This document shows positions 54,932 to 64,000 of a stretch of DNA of 64,000 nucleotides, piece by piece. The DNA lies in the NCBI GenBank assembly GCA_020137815.1, contig CM035351.1, forward strand, positions 9,757,969 to 9,821,968. The letters are read 5' to 3'. The first letter of the stretch is position 1. Each line of letters starts with the position of its first letter. The notes beneath the pieces were generated by a model, which saw nothing but the letters and a program-made list of their open reading frames with translations, did no database searches and had not been told where the DNA came from. The DNA is from Hormiphora californensis (Eukaryota > Ctenophora > Tentaculata > Cydippida > Pleurobrachiidae). The translations under genes and the position numbers were made by a program.

Positions 54932-57346
54932 ATGAAGTTTTCGAAAGACTCCACCAAACACCCAGAGTTCAGAGAGCCTGTTTACCAACGTATCAAAGAA
55001 AAATATCACCACTTTCACCTTCCTTATTCATGGATCGAGTTTCGAAAGAAAGCTCCCAACGTAACAAGACTCCTCAATACTGGCATGGAAACGCCATCAT
55101 CACAAAAAAATGCACCAAAGATGTTTAGCCCTGGCTGGGGTAAACAAAACTTGGTTAAGTCATTCGCAACTAAAGAAAATCTATTAACCAACTCATCATC
55201 TGTTCGTGTGCCTTACCAAACGATGCTTTCCACTCAATTCAACAAAGATATGCAGAACACTATCCCACTGTTTAGTAACAACAATAATTGCACACTTGCT
55301 GATTCTGGATATTCTAACACTTCCGCGATTGATGGAGATTTAATGTCAGAAACACCGTTTACTATTGGGTCACCGGAATCGATATACGATAATAACACAC
55401 AAATCAAAGAAGCTGTTATTTACAAAGTTGCTAGTGGATATCGCACTCCTTCCTTGAAACCCCTATCACCAATATCGGTTAAAGAAGAATCAGTCACTCC
55501 TAAAAGAACTCTGGCACAGGAACCATTCGTTAGTATTTGTGAACTAACGGAGAGAGAGCGAGAAAATGTTTGCAAGATGTTAACAGAAAAAAATATTGCA
55601 GCAATATCGTTATTTTACTCTGATCAAACCTCAAATTTGCTGCTGCAAACGGGAACAAAATATCCATCTGAGAAAATAACTGTTTCTGGAATCGCTGTCT
55701 TAGTTAACGGATCTACCAGAAGCTGTTCTTACAATATTTTTATCCCGATATCTGCAGTTGGTGATAACAACGAGCAGAGTGTTTCCTTTCTAAAGTGCCT
55801 TTTCTCATCAGCAATTCCTAAAGTTACTTTTAACGCCTATCAGCTTTTGATTGTGTGTAGTGTCCTAATGAATAGACAGTCTGGTGCGTGTGTTAATCAA
55901 CTTATGGACCTGAAGATTGCATCCTGGCTACTAAACTCCGATGATGTTCCAAAGAACCTTCCTGATTTCTTAACCCAGTATAATATTGCTCAACCTATGG
56001 GTCCAACAGTTTTAAACCGACTCCATTCTGCTTTGAAGTCTCTTCTAGTAGCACATACAATTATGGTTGATAGGTTAGCTAAAGAGAAGCTCACAAATAT
56101 TTTCACCCTTCTTGAAACACCTCTGATGGAAACAACATCTGCCATGGGCCAGTCGGGGATCTCAATAAATAACGAAAAACTTAGTGAAATCAGTCGGATT
56201 ATATCAATAACATTAATTGAAGTTGAAAAGGAGGCATCATCATTGCTTGGCAGACCCGTTCTTCTTACCAGTCCAACACAACTGAGACAAATTCTATACG
56301 AGGAGTTACAATTGGATATGCAAATTTCTAATAAGCTTACCAGAACTGCTGCTTTGAAAGAAAAAAGTACTTCTGAAGCATGTCTTTTAAAATTGACATC
56401 TGTTCACCCATTACCCAGACTGATTCTTCTTCACAGGCGACTATCAAAAACGAAGTCTACTTATTTGGATGGTATCCTACCATACATTAAATATGGAAAA
56501 CTGTACCCCTCCTGGGATCAGACCTCTGCATCCACAGGTCGCCTCGTATCATGTAATCCCAATATCCAAGCTTTTCCAAAAGAACCTTTAAGGCTAGGGT
56601 TTTCTAGAACTGTCACAGTCCGAGACGTAGTTGTACCGAGCCTTGGACATAAGTTTGTTGCTGTTGATTTTTGTTCAATTGAGTTGCGGATTCTAGCTCA
56701 TTTCGCCAAAGATCAAGAACTAATTGATGCAATAACAGCTGAAGGTGATGTGTTTATAAACCTTACCGCAAGCTGGAGGAGTATTGATATCAGCCAGGTC
56801 ACATCGGAAGATCGAAACAAAACAAAACGGGTATGTTATGCAATCATTTATGGCGTTGGAATACCAAAGCTCTCTGAAATACTAGAAGTACCCATCAGCG
56901 AAGCAAAAGTTCTGATGAACAGTTTTATCCAGCGTTTTCAGAATATTTCCCGGTTTACCAACGCAGTGATAAACAAAGTACGTCAAACAAAAAAGCTGCA
57001 TACTATATTGTATCGGTTACGAAACTTTGCTGAAATTAACAGCCAAAACTTTCACCTTCGGAAAGCAATGGAAAGACAAGCCGTAAACTTTGTAATTCAA
57101 GGCTCGGCGGCCGACATCTGTAAGTTGGCGATGCTGAAGGTTTCCGCTAAACCTGTTTCTAAGTTATTGATTCAAATCCACGACGAGTTGTTATATGAGG
57201 TTGTAGATGGAAGTGAGCTAAAATTTGCTCAGGAGATCTATCGTACCCTTGAGTCAACTGAGTTTGTAAAAGAAGCAAATTTGAGCATTCCCCTGAAGGT
57301 TAAAGTGCAAGTGGGGGAAAGCTGGGGCCAAATGAGAGATTTGTGA
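54932..57346 (+). CDS. POLN: DNA polymerase nu-like, single exon
   Basis: 804 codons without intron. The C-terminal half is an A-family polymerase: TGRL at 535-538 with CNPNIQAFP, motif A DFCSIELR (D579), motif B R628-N-K-T-K632...Y636...Y640-G641 and motif C IHDELLYEV (H750, D751, E752). Spacing equals that of E. coli Pol I. RQAVNFVIQGSAADICKLAM and the closing PLKVKVQVGESWG are POLN-like; the large POLQ inserts and a helicase are absent. Residues about 185-350 are a degenerate exonuclease-like domain without catalytic acids, and 1-180 are low-complexity. Expected role: translesion or crosslink-repair synthesis in the nucleus. ATG 54932 is one base after TTTATTTCAG, so a 5' UTR intron is possible. 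Oddities: the usual GRRR block reads YRLR, and AATAAA overlaps the stop region. The ORF is intact. Confidence 0.88.
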   Translation: MKFSKDSTKHPEFREPVYQRIKEKYHHFHLPYSWIEFRKKAPNVTRLLNTGMETPSSQKNAPKMFSPGWGKQNLVKSFATKENLLTNSSSVRVPYQTMLSTQFNKDMQNTIPLFSNNNNCTLADSGYSNTSAIDGDLMSETPFTIGSPESIYDNNTQIKEAVIYKVASGYRTPSLKPLSPISVKEESVTPKRTLAQEPFVSICELTERERENVCKMLTEKNIAAISLFYSDQTSNLLLQTGTKYPSEKITVSGIAVLVNGSTRSCSYNIFIPISAVGDNNEQSVSFLKCLFSSAIPKVTFNAYQLLIVCSVLMNRQSGACVNQLMDLKIASWLLNSDDVPKNLPDFLTQYNIAQPMGPTVLNRLHSALKSLLVAHTIMVDRLAKEKLTNIFTLLETPLMETTSAMGQSGISINNEKLSEISRIISITLIEVEKEASSLLGRPVLLTSPTQLRQILYEELQLDMQISNKLTRTAALKEKSTSEACLLKLTSVHPLPRLILLHRRLSKTKSTYLDGILPYIKYGKLYPSWDQTSASTGRLVSCNPNIQAFPKEPLRLGFSRTVTVRDVVVPSLGHKFVAVDFCSIELRILAHFAKDQELIDAITAEGDVFINLTASWRSIDISQVTSEDRNKTKRVCYAIIYGVGIPKLSEILEVPISEAKVLMNSFIQRFQNISRFTNAVINKVRQTKKLHTILYRLRNFAEINSQNFHLRKAMERQAVNFVIQGSAADICKLAMLKVSAKPVSKLLIQIHDELLYEVVDGSELKFAQEIYRTLESTEFVKEANLSIPLKVKVQVGESWGQMRDL

Positions 57347-57351
57347 ATAAA
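57346..57351 (+). promoter_or_regulatory. Poly(A) signal candidate of POLN
   Basis: AATAAA begins at the last base of the TGA stop codon. A repeat starts about ten bases later, so the transcript end must be very short or inside repeat DNA. Confidence 0.4.
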
Positions 57352-57361
57352 TGTATACATC

Positions 57362-57425
57362 GTGTCCCATATATAATATTCTCGGGGTCGGTTGGCGAGC
57401 TGTGTGATAGTTGTGTGAAAACAAC
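57362..57425. mobile_element. Tc1-like terminus fragment after POLN
   Basis: GTGTCCCATATATAATATTC and GGTCGGTTGGCGAGCTGT match the end of the palindrome at 27209. Confidence 0.7.
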
Positions 57426-57596
57426 TCACTTTAAACTTTTCAGATTAATAAATTTAACAAAACCGGAATAATGATGGTTATCATCATGATGGAGGCTTGA
57501 TGCATCATGATGCTCTCAACCCATAGTGTGTGCACGTTTGATCATCATAAACCATAGTGTGTGCACATTTGATCATCATAAACCATGCTCAACTTG

Positions 57597-59997
57597 TAGT
57601 TAGGGGATTATAGGCGGATTTAGGCCCTGAATGGGAAAAAATTTGCAACAAGCTAATTCCTTCACTAATGTGTTCCTAAGGGTCTCCACTAAGCCCCCAG
57701 AAAAGTGTAACCCAGTGTGAGGGGTGCAACATGGTCATTTCCGGTTGGGCGTGGCCGTGCATGGTGAAGATTGACACTTTCGTTCCCTTTGGGTTAAATA
57801 GTAAAATGAGGGCATAAAAATGTGCAGAATCGACGGGTTAGTGGGGGTAGAACATGTCAAAATTAAAATTCCACGATTATTTTTTGAGATAATTGCATAA
57901 TTAGCATAATTAGTGCTCGCACAGGGTAAATTTGATGGTTAATGGGGTAGGATGGGTTTTGGACCCGGAAAAAGATCTACCCCGACCGGAAACATCGTGT
58001 TAGTGGGGGTAGAGCATGCCAGATTTGTAATTAAACCATTTTCTAATGAGATAATTGTATAATTAGAAGACTAATTATCGAAAAAGTTTAAAAATTGGAA
58101 CTTTGGATCCGGAAAAAGATCTACCTCGACCAAAAACAACGTGTTAGTGGGGGGTAGAGTATGTCAAAATTACCCTCAAACCATTTTTTAATGATATGAC
58201 CCTCCCAGATACCCCTCAGACCCTACCTAATACCTCTCTGATCCTCCCAGACACCCTTCAGACCCTATCTAATACCCCTCTGATTCTCAGACATACCCCT
58301 CAGACCCTACATGATACCCCTCTGACCCTCTCAAATACTCCTCAGACCCTACCTGATACCTCTCTGACCATCCCACATACCCCTCAGACCCTACCTGATA
58401 CCATTCTGATCCTCCCAGACACCCTTCAGACCCTACATGATACCCCTCTGACCTTTCCAGGAACCCCTCAGACCCTACTAGATACCTCTACGACCATCCC
58501 AGATGCCCCTCAGACCCTACCTGATGCCCCTCAGACCCTACCTGATACCCCTCTGATCCTCCCAGATACCCTTTAGATCCTACCTGATACCTGTCTTATC
58601 CTCCCAGATACCTATCAGATCCTCCCATATAGCCCTTAGACCGTGCTAGATATCCCACAGACCCTACAGGTAGATACCTCTCTGACCATCCCAGATACCA
58701 CTCAGACCCTACCTGATAGTTCTCTGACCGTCCTAGATAGCCCTGAGACCGTGCTAGATATCCCGCAGACCCTACTAGATACCTCTCTGACCATCCCAGA
58801 TACCCCTCAGACCCTACCTGATACCCAACTGACCGTCCTAGATAGCCCTCAGGCCGTGCTAGATACCCGTCAGGCCCTATCTGAAACTCTCAGACCCTAC
58901 TAGTCACCCCTGAGACCCTACCTGATACCACTAAGATCCAACTATATAGCCCTTTGACCCCACCTGATTCCCCTCAGACCGTGCTCAATGGGCTATCTAG
59001 AACGGTCTGAGGGTCTAACACCTAAATACTTCTCAAAGCATACTAGAAACAATTCAGATCCTTCTGCATCACCGTACGGTCTAAGGGCGATCTGGAAGGG
59101 TATGAGGGGTATCTGGGATGGTCATAGAGGTAACGGGTAGGGTCTGAGGGGTTCCTGGAAAGGTCAGAGGGGTATCATGTAGGGTTTCTGGGAGGATCAG
59201 AATGGTATCAGGTAGGGTTTGAGGTGTATCTGGGAGGATCAGAATGGTATCAGGTAGGGTCTGAGGTGTATCTGGGAGGATCAGAATGGTATCAGGTAGG
59301 GTCTGAGGGGTATGTGGGATGGTCAGGGAGGTATCAGGTAGGGTCTGAGGGGTATGTGGGAGGATCAGAGAGGTATTAGGTAGGGTCTGAGGGGTATCTG
59401 GGTGGGTCATATCATTAAAAAATGGTTTGAGGGTAATTTTGACATACTCTACCCCACTCACACGTTGTTTTTGGTCGAGGTAGATCTTTTTCCGGATCTA
59501 AAGTTCCAATTTTTAAACTTTTTTGATAATTAGTCTTCTAATTATACAATTATCTCATTAGAAAATGGTTTAATTACAAATCTGACATGCTCTACCCCCA
59601 CTAACACGATGTTTACGGTCGGGGTAGATCTTTTTCCGGGTCCAAAACCCATCCTACCCCATTAACCATCAAATTTACCCTGGGCGAGCACTAATTATGC
59701 TAATTATGCAATTATCTCAAAAAATAATCGTGGAATTTCAATTTTGACGTGTTTTACCCCCACTAAACCGTCGATTCTGCACATTTTGATGTCCTCATTT
59801 TACTATTTAACCCAAAGGGAACGAAAGTGTCAATCTTCACCATGCGCGGCCACGCCCAACCGGAAATGACCATGTTGCACCCCTCACACTGAGTTACACT
59901 TTTCTGGGGGCTTAGTGGGGACCCTTGGGAACACATTAGTGAAGGAATTAGCTTGTTGCAAATTTTTTCCCATTCATGAGCCTTTGTCCCCTAACTA
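57597..59997. mobile_element. 2.4-kb palindromic element with minisatellite core
   Basis: Ends TAGTTAGGGG and CCCCTAACTA, flanked by TTG (57594-57596 and 59998-60000). Arms of about 590 bp are inverted copies. The empty site is readable at 41939 (CAACTTGTTGGAACTTG). No transposase. Confidence 0.8.
58192..59415. repeat. CCTCAGACCCTACCTGATAC minisatellite, inverted halves
   Basis: About 21- and 42-bp units (CCTCAGACCCTACCTGATAC, CCTCTGATCCTCCCAGATAC) on the plus strand to about 58960, and on the minus strand from 59080. The long T-P-Q-T-L-P-D ORFs are only this repeat. Confidence 0.9.
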
Positions 59998-60339
59998 TTG
60001 CTGGAACTTGCCTTTTGATCATGCTAATCATGATCAGTGTGCACATGATGATGATGATATCTTCCCCTTGCAAGTCGCACGCTCTGAGCACGCAAATTCA
60101 TACCACGTGGTACATATCACATGACTACAGCCCTCCATAACATCAGAACGTGCACGCACTAGGTGTTGATGATCATCATCCAACTTAAGAGACGGCTCCA
60201 GCGCCGGCTCTTACGTGATGATCAAAATGTTCCGCACACTGCAGTTTTTTGCAGATGATGATGAACAAAAACATGAGCACACTTCATCTTTTTAACTGAT
60301 GTTGTTCATCACGATCATTATGCGTATGGCCTAAGGCTA

Positions 60340-60834
60340 ACAAAGGAAAAACTACCGTTTAGTATAATAGTACACTGTCCCACTGTCTTTGCGTGACCTG
60401 TGATTTTGGGTCATGACCGGGCTCCATCAAATTGATCAAAACTCATCGAAAAATAGGTCAAAATGGTTCTAACAAAACCCAGTGTTCTAGAGAATTGTCT
60501 GGCAAACATTTTGGTTGCAAGATTGACTTTCCAAGTTTTACCAATCGTCAGATATATCGTCTTAAAGTCAAAAATACGTGTTAATCTCACTCAGACATCA
60601 CAGAATTTCTCCTAAGTGTACAATCTTTTTTACAAAAATAGAGTTGCTACATAAGCTAGAGATGCTCTAGTTTATATAGCAACTCTATTTTTGTAAAATA
60701 GATTGTACACTTAGGAGAAATTCTGTGATGTCTGAGTGAGATTATCTCACTCAGACGTGGACTGTCCCCAGTACAAACTATCAAACTACAAACTATTAGT
60801 TTACTACTATACCAAACGGTAGTTTTTCCTTTGT
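60340..60834. mobile_element. 495-bp MITE with long inner hairpin
   Basis: Ends ACAAAGGAAAAACTACCGTTT and inverse, flanked by TA. Inside, 60586-60650 and 60667-60735 form a second inverted repeat (CACAGAATTTCTCCTAAGTG). Confidence 0.8.
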
Positions 60835-61073
60835 TAGTAACTAGCTCTCCGACGCCTATCGCGATCGAGCACTCTTCCTCCGTAACGGAATTAGTTGGTA
60901 AGGTCATAATATATCGATACTGTATGATATGTGATTCTCCATCTATCACCCCGATTAGTCGCCACATATTCATTGATTCACGATTCGATAGAGATCACAT
61001 GTCTTGGCTAATTAAAAAATTCGAAAATCTGAGATTTTCAGTGAAAATGGACTAAAATATTTTGGGGAAGATA

Positions 61074-61665
61074 GGGATCCCTAAAAAAGTTCAGTATTTA
61101 CACAGCGTTTACACAGTCGTTACACCCAGAGCGCCTGTGCCGCTCTGGGTGTAAAGACTGCGTCTTTCGCACTCGATTTGCAGCGTTTTTGGAAACATTT
61201 TTCGCCACAGCGCTCAATTTACTCAACTAGCAAAACTGGGGCGATCGTACCGATCGCAAATCGAGGGGTCTGTTCCTATGTTTTTCTCTCTGCCTGTCTG
61301 CTATATGCTATGTGATGTGATTCCTCTCTTTTTCTCTTTTTCTCTCCCTTTTATACATGTGATGTGACCCCTCAAGTCGCAAGCAATTCTCAACACGTGT
61401 GATACGTGATACCTACGAATCACGTTGTTACACTGACGGATCATGTCGTCACACTGACGGATCACGTCGTCACACTGACGGATCACGTCGTCACATTGAC
61501 GATAGGGTGTCATATTTCCGTGCAAATTTGCATTAGATATAGTTAGATTGTGCAGCACACAATCCAATAAAAAGCCGCAAAACGCAGCACGCTCCACTCT
61601 GGGTGTAACGACTGTGTAAAGACTGTGTAAACGCTGTGTAAATACTGAACTTTTTTAGGGATCCC
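61074..61665. mobile_element. 592-bp MITE, GGGATCCCTAAAAAAG ends
   Basis: GGGATCCCTAAAAAAGTTCAG and inverse, flanked by TA; arms repeat TTTACACAG and end at TTACACCCAGAG. A 21-bp repeat (GACGGATCACGTCGTCACACT, about four units) lies at 61435-61510. Confidence 0.8.
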
Positions 61666-61840
61666 TATTACCCTCCCGGTAAATCGGGGCCCGTTTCATA
61701 TTTTTCTTAATTTTCTTATCATTTTCATTTGGCCAGTTTATATATCACCATAATAATTGTATTATGTTAAAATTATGTTAATAACTAACAGAATTGTAAT
61801 TTTGCAAATATTCTTGTTTTATTTAAAACGTTTGTAAGTG

Positions 61841-61975
61841 AGAGTGGACCGACACAGAATTACACAGAAGATTATTGTAGGTAGTAGAGAAAAGTTATCT
61901 GAGCATTTTGCATTTTCCCGCTTAAAATTGGCCCTTCGATCACGGAGATATTTTTGATACAACGGGAGAATTTCT
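61841..61975 (+). repeat. Third copy of the SLC6 acceptor repeat
   Basis: AGTGAGAGTGGACCGACACAG, TTGTAGGTAGTAGAGA and, further on, GGAGATATTTTTGATACAACG. It extends further outward than the copy at 40378. Confidence 0.65.
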
Positions 61976-62026
61976 TTCTGTGTATTCTCTCTGTAGGCAG
62001 CAAATTGGTGATGTCATTCTCCAATT

Positions 62027-62230
62027 TTAAGGCTAGAGGGGGGGGGGGTCGACCGATTTTTGACCCCTATTTTGGACCATTTTTGGGGTTACCATCATGT
62101 GATAGCGCTTGGCATACTGGACCAGATGGATATGACAGAATCGATTTTGCACGAACGGTCTGGAAAAAAATGGTGTTAACTTTAGGTCTGAAATAAATGT
62201 AAACCCCATTATTTTAGGACTGGTAGATAG
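62027..62230 (+). repeat. TTAAGG-CAGAGGGGGG unit, copy 1
   Basis: Begins TTAAGGCTAGAGGGGGGG and contains ACCAGATGGATATGACAGAATC and GTTAACTTTAGG. Copies 2 and 3 follow at 62881 and 63446 in the same orientation. Confidence 0.7.
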
Positions 62231-62367
62231 GGGTTAGAATACCCAATCAAGTGTCAAACACTTTGTCTTATCAAGAGGGATCACTCTGCAAGTTTTACAT
62301 TATAAGTCCAACTGGTCTTTGAATTATTTGGGGTTAAAGGGCCTAAAAACCCAAATTATATTTATTA

Positions 62368-62880
62368 TTTTGAACACTCCATCGTAACAAGCATGATATT
62401 GGAGTCCCAAAAAACATGGGTACATACCAAACGGGCCCCAGGTGAGCCAGGGGGGAGCCCCTCAAGTTGGGGCCATTTGGGGTCCACTTGTAAACACGCT
62501 TGTACTACTTGAAATGCTAACAATATGATCCTCTCTCAAATATAAAATTTAGGATAGAAACTATCCTTGTGTTATAGTCGATTTCATAATCTTTCTCATC
62601 AATTATTATCCTTAAAAACTAGGAGAAAAAATACCAGAATACAGAGACAAGAAAGATTATGTGCTCACCTGAAAAACAAGGCTAAATTTTACCCAAAACT
62701 TCAAATTTCAGATAGGATCATATTGTTAGCATTTCAAGGAGTACAAGCACGTTTACAAGGGGACCCCAACTCGGCGCCAACTTGAGGGGGCTCCCCCTGG
62801 GCTCACATTGGGCCCGTGGGGCGTGTGCCTATGTTTTTTGGGACTCCAATAGCATGCTTGTTACGATGTAGTGTTCAAAA
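62368..62880. mobile_element. 513-bp palindromic MITE, TTTTGAACACT ends
   Basis: Ends TTTTGAACACT and inverse, flanked by TTA. Arms share CGTAACAAGCATG, GGGACTCCAATA and TGCTAACAATATGATCCTCTC. Fragments of the family lie at 35466 and 54306. Confidence 0.75.
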
Positions 62881-63058
62881 TTAAGGTCAGAGGGGGGGGG
62901 TCCGGGGTATAAAAAGTCACTTTCGGTATCTGGTCCGGCTCGAAGAGCCGGACCAGATGACATACTTAGAATCGATTTAGCGCGCACCGTTAGGGAGAAA
63001 ATTGAGGTTAACTTTTGGCCCAAAATCAATGTTAACCTCTCTAATTCTTAAAGATCAG
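62881..63058 (+). repeat. TTAAGG-CAGAGGGGGG unit, copy 2
   Basis: Shares ACCAGATG, AATCGATTTAGCGC and GAGGTTAACTTTTGG with copy 1 and contains a perfect hairpin CTGGTCCGGCTC-GAA-GAGCCGGACCAG. Confidence 0.7.
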
Positions 63059-63149
63059 GTATTGAAACAATAAAAACTATTCTAAAAGTAAGGTATCACT
63101 AACTAAGGAGAGCATGTGTGAGCAATTATATGGCGTAAAACTGTGTTTT

Positions 63150-63287
63150 GAGTGTAACGATTTTTGATTGAGGCTTCCGTTCTCAAGATATTGAGGTTAA
63201 CGTCGAAAAAACATCAGGTGTGAAATATGTTAACCTCAATATCTTGGGAACGGAAGCCTCAATCAAAAATCGTTACACTCAAAACAG
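63150..63287. repeat. Inverted repeat with 57-bp arms
   Basis: TTTTGAGTGTAACGATTTTTG to TTGAGGTTAAC and the inverse, with a loop of about 25 bases; one mismatch seen. Confidence 0.85.
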
Positions 63288-63289
63288 GG

Positions 63290-63445
63290 TAGGTCTGAAT
63301 TTAGGGTAGGTCCGTAACGTATCGTTTATCAAACCATTGCAATTCGAGATTAGGTCGCTGGACCGAGTCCCGTATCTCGTATCAACTCATTACAATTCGA
63401 GGTTAGACACAAATTAGATCACTGAACCGCGTCCCATATCTCGTA
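63290..63445 (-). repeat. Inverted copy of the 17-bp and 64-bp arrays
   Basis: Two 17-bp units (GGGTAGGTCTGAATTTA) and two 64-bp units (CGTATCTCGTATCAACTC, AATTCGAGGTTAGACACAAA) in reverse complement to 442-880. The order is mirrored. Confidence 0.85.
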
Positions 63446-63616
63446 TTAAGGCCAGAGGGGGGGGGGTCCGAGGGTCAAAAAGTATACTTTTCTGAGGTTT
63501 ACACATGTGAGAGCTTTCGGCACTACTTTAAACAAATTAATTTGAGGACAATGTCCTTGGGTTAATCAGCCTGTTTTAGCATGGATTTTAGGATGGGCTG
63601 CTAGGATACCTCAAAT
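63446..63616 (+). promoter_or_regulatory. Third TTAAGG-G-run unit, possible 5' UTR of the ORF
   Basis: TTAAGGCCAGAGGGGGGGGG followed by unique sequence up to the ATG at 63617. Because copies of the start recur upstream, this may be the 5' end of a retroelement; no TATA-like motif is evident. Confidence 0.35.
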
Positions 63617-64000
63617 ATGGACCTAGACAACACTCCCCTCGACCAAATCTTTACTCGTGTGTCCTCCCCTGCGTTGGAGAGAATCATACTACTGGCGCAA
63701 CAGGAGTTGGAGAGAAGAAAGAAGTTTGGGGTTCCGAAAAAGGATCCCAGCAAGTATGTTACGTTTCATGGGAGGGGAGTCCCTGAAGTTGACTCAGAAT
63801 CGTTACATTGGGAGGTCGAAGACTTTGACCAAAAAAATACCTGGTTGTCAAACACAGGACTCGGGTATGGATGGGGTAAAGTTCAACTGCCTCCTGTGGA
63901 TATAGCCAAGTACCCCAACATCACGGGATTAATGGGGAAATTGAACAGTGAGTTGGGCTGCGGATACAACTCGTGTCTGGTAACCAGGTATAGGAGAGGA
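63617..64000 (+). CDS. AlkB-like 2OG-Fe(II) oxygenase ORF, partial
   Basis: ATG 63617 opens 128 codons running off the window. The last part, GLMGKLNSELGCGYNSCLVT followed by RYRRG, resembles the AlkB fold segment L-N-x-x-L...Y-N-S-x-L-x-x-x-Y-x-x-G that precedes the iron-binding H-x-D. The iron ligands themselves would lie after the window end, so the assignment cannot be completed. The N-terminal region (ALERIILLAQQELERRKKFG) is helical. Members of this family repair alkylated bases, and copies occur in plant RNA viruses and in some invertebrate repeats. The setting (G-run units upstream, repeats all around) favours a retroelement ORF, but a host gene is possible. Confidence 0.5.
   Translation, partial: MDLDNTPLDQIFTRVSSPALERIILLAQQELERRKKFGVPKKDPSKYVTFHGRGVPEVDSESLHWEVEDFDQKNTWLSNTGLGYGWGKVQLPPVDIAKYPNITGLMGKLNSELGCGYNSCLVTRYRRG

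Larger units (their letters stand above)
57468..60333. mobile_element. Harbinger-like MITE split by a palindrome
   Basis: The left half (57468-57596) and right half (60001-60333) match the element at 41717-42905; the left end is truncated and the right end GTATGGCC is followed by TAA. Confidence 0.75.

Noticed and set aside
58196-59461. Three TPQTLPDT-repeat ORFs on both strands
   Set aside because: Translation of the minisatellite within a palindromic element.

Overview
The window is a repeat-saturated piece of an invertebrate animal nuclear genome. Evidence: three spliced or single-exon animal genes (METTL24-like, SLC6, POLN), GT-AG introns of 0.3 to 10 kb, L2/CR1-like LINEs, Penelope-like elements with GIY-YIG endonucleases, and dense palindromic DNA transposons. 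A sponge or cnidarian would fit, but the sequence alone does not settle the phylum. All three genes are on the plus strand. Coordinates and splice joins were worked out by eye.

Layout. 1-441: 3' end of an L2/CR1-like LINE, followed by 64-bp and 17-bp tandem repeats (442-880). 1308-14384: a seven-exon METTL24-like methyltransferase gene (370 aa, type II membrane anchor). Its introns hold a pogo-like palindrome, a Penelope-like element split by an 8-bp-TSD palindrome, a mariner-like palindrome, a (GATA)n block and a 51-bp minisatellite that copies the exon-3 splice donor eleven times. 14385-18614: intergenic, with small MITEs and GA/CT microsatellites. 18615-40315: an eight-exon SLC6-family Na+-coupled transporter gene (709 aa). 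Intron 1 contains a decayed minus-strand LINE broken by two foldback-type insertions with 9-bp target duplications; the larger is an 8-kb composite holding an inverted Penelope-like element, a piggyBac-like palindrome and a Tc1-like palindrome. Intron 3 contains an ORF1-only LINE relative.

40316-54931: a second nest of MITEs (including a Harbinger-like element inserted into its own sibling), a CR1/L2 LINE 3' end with a minisatellite, and a set of exon-like ORFs I cannot assign (48.0-51.7 kb). 54932-57346: a single-exon DNA polymerase nu (POLN)-like gene closely boxed in by repeats. 57352-63616: further palindromic elements, one with an identifiable empty site elsewhere in the window. 63617-64000: start of an ORF resembling an AlkB-type 2OG-Fe(II) oxygenase, open at the window end and preceded by retroelement-like repeats.

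The genes have unrelated functions (a membrane-anchored methyltransferase-like protein, a solute carrier, a repair polymerase) and do not form a pathway. The main interest is the transposon architecture: nested insertions with readable target duplications, repeats that supply or copy splice sites, and an inverted pair of arrays at the two ends of the window.
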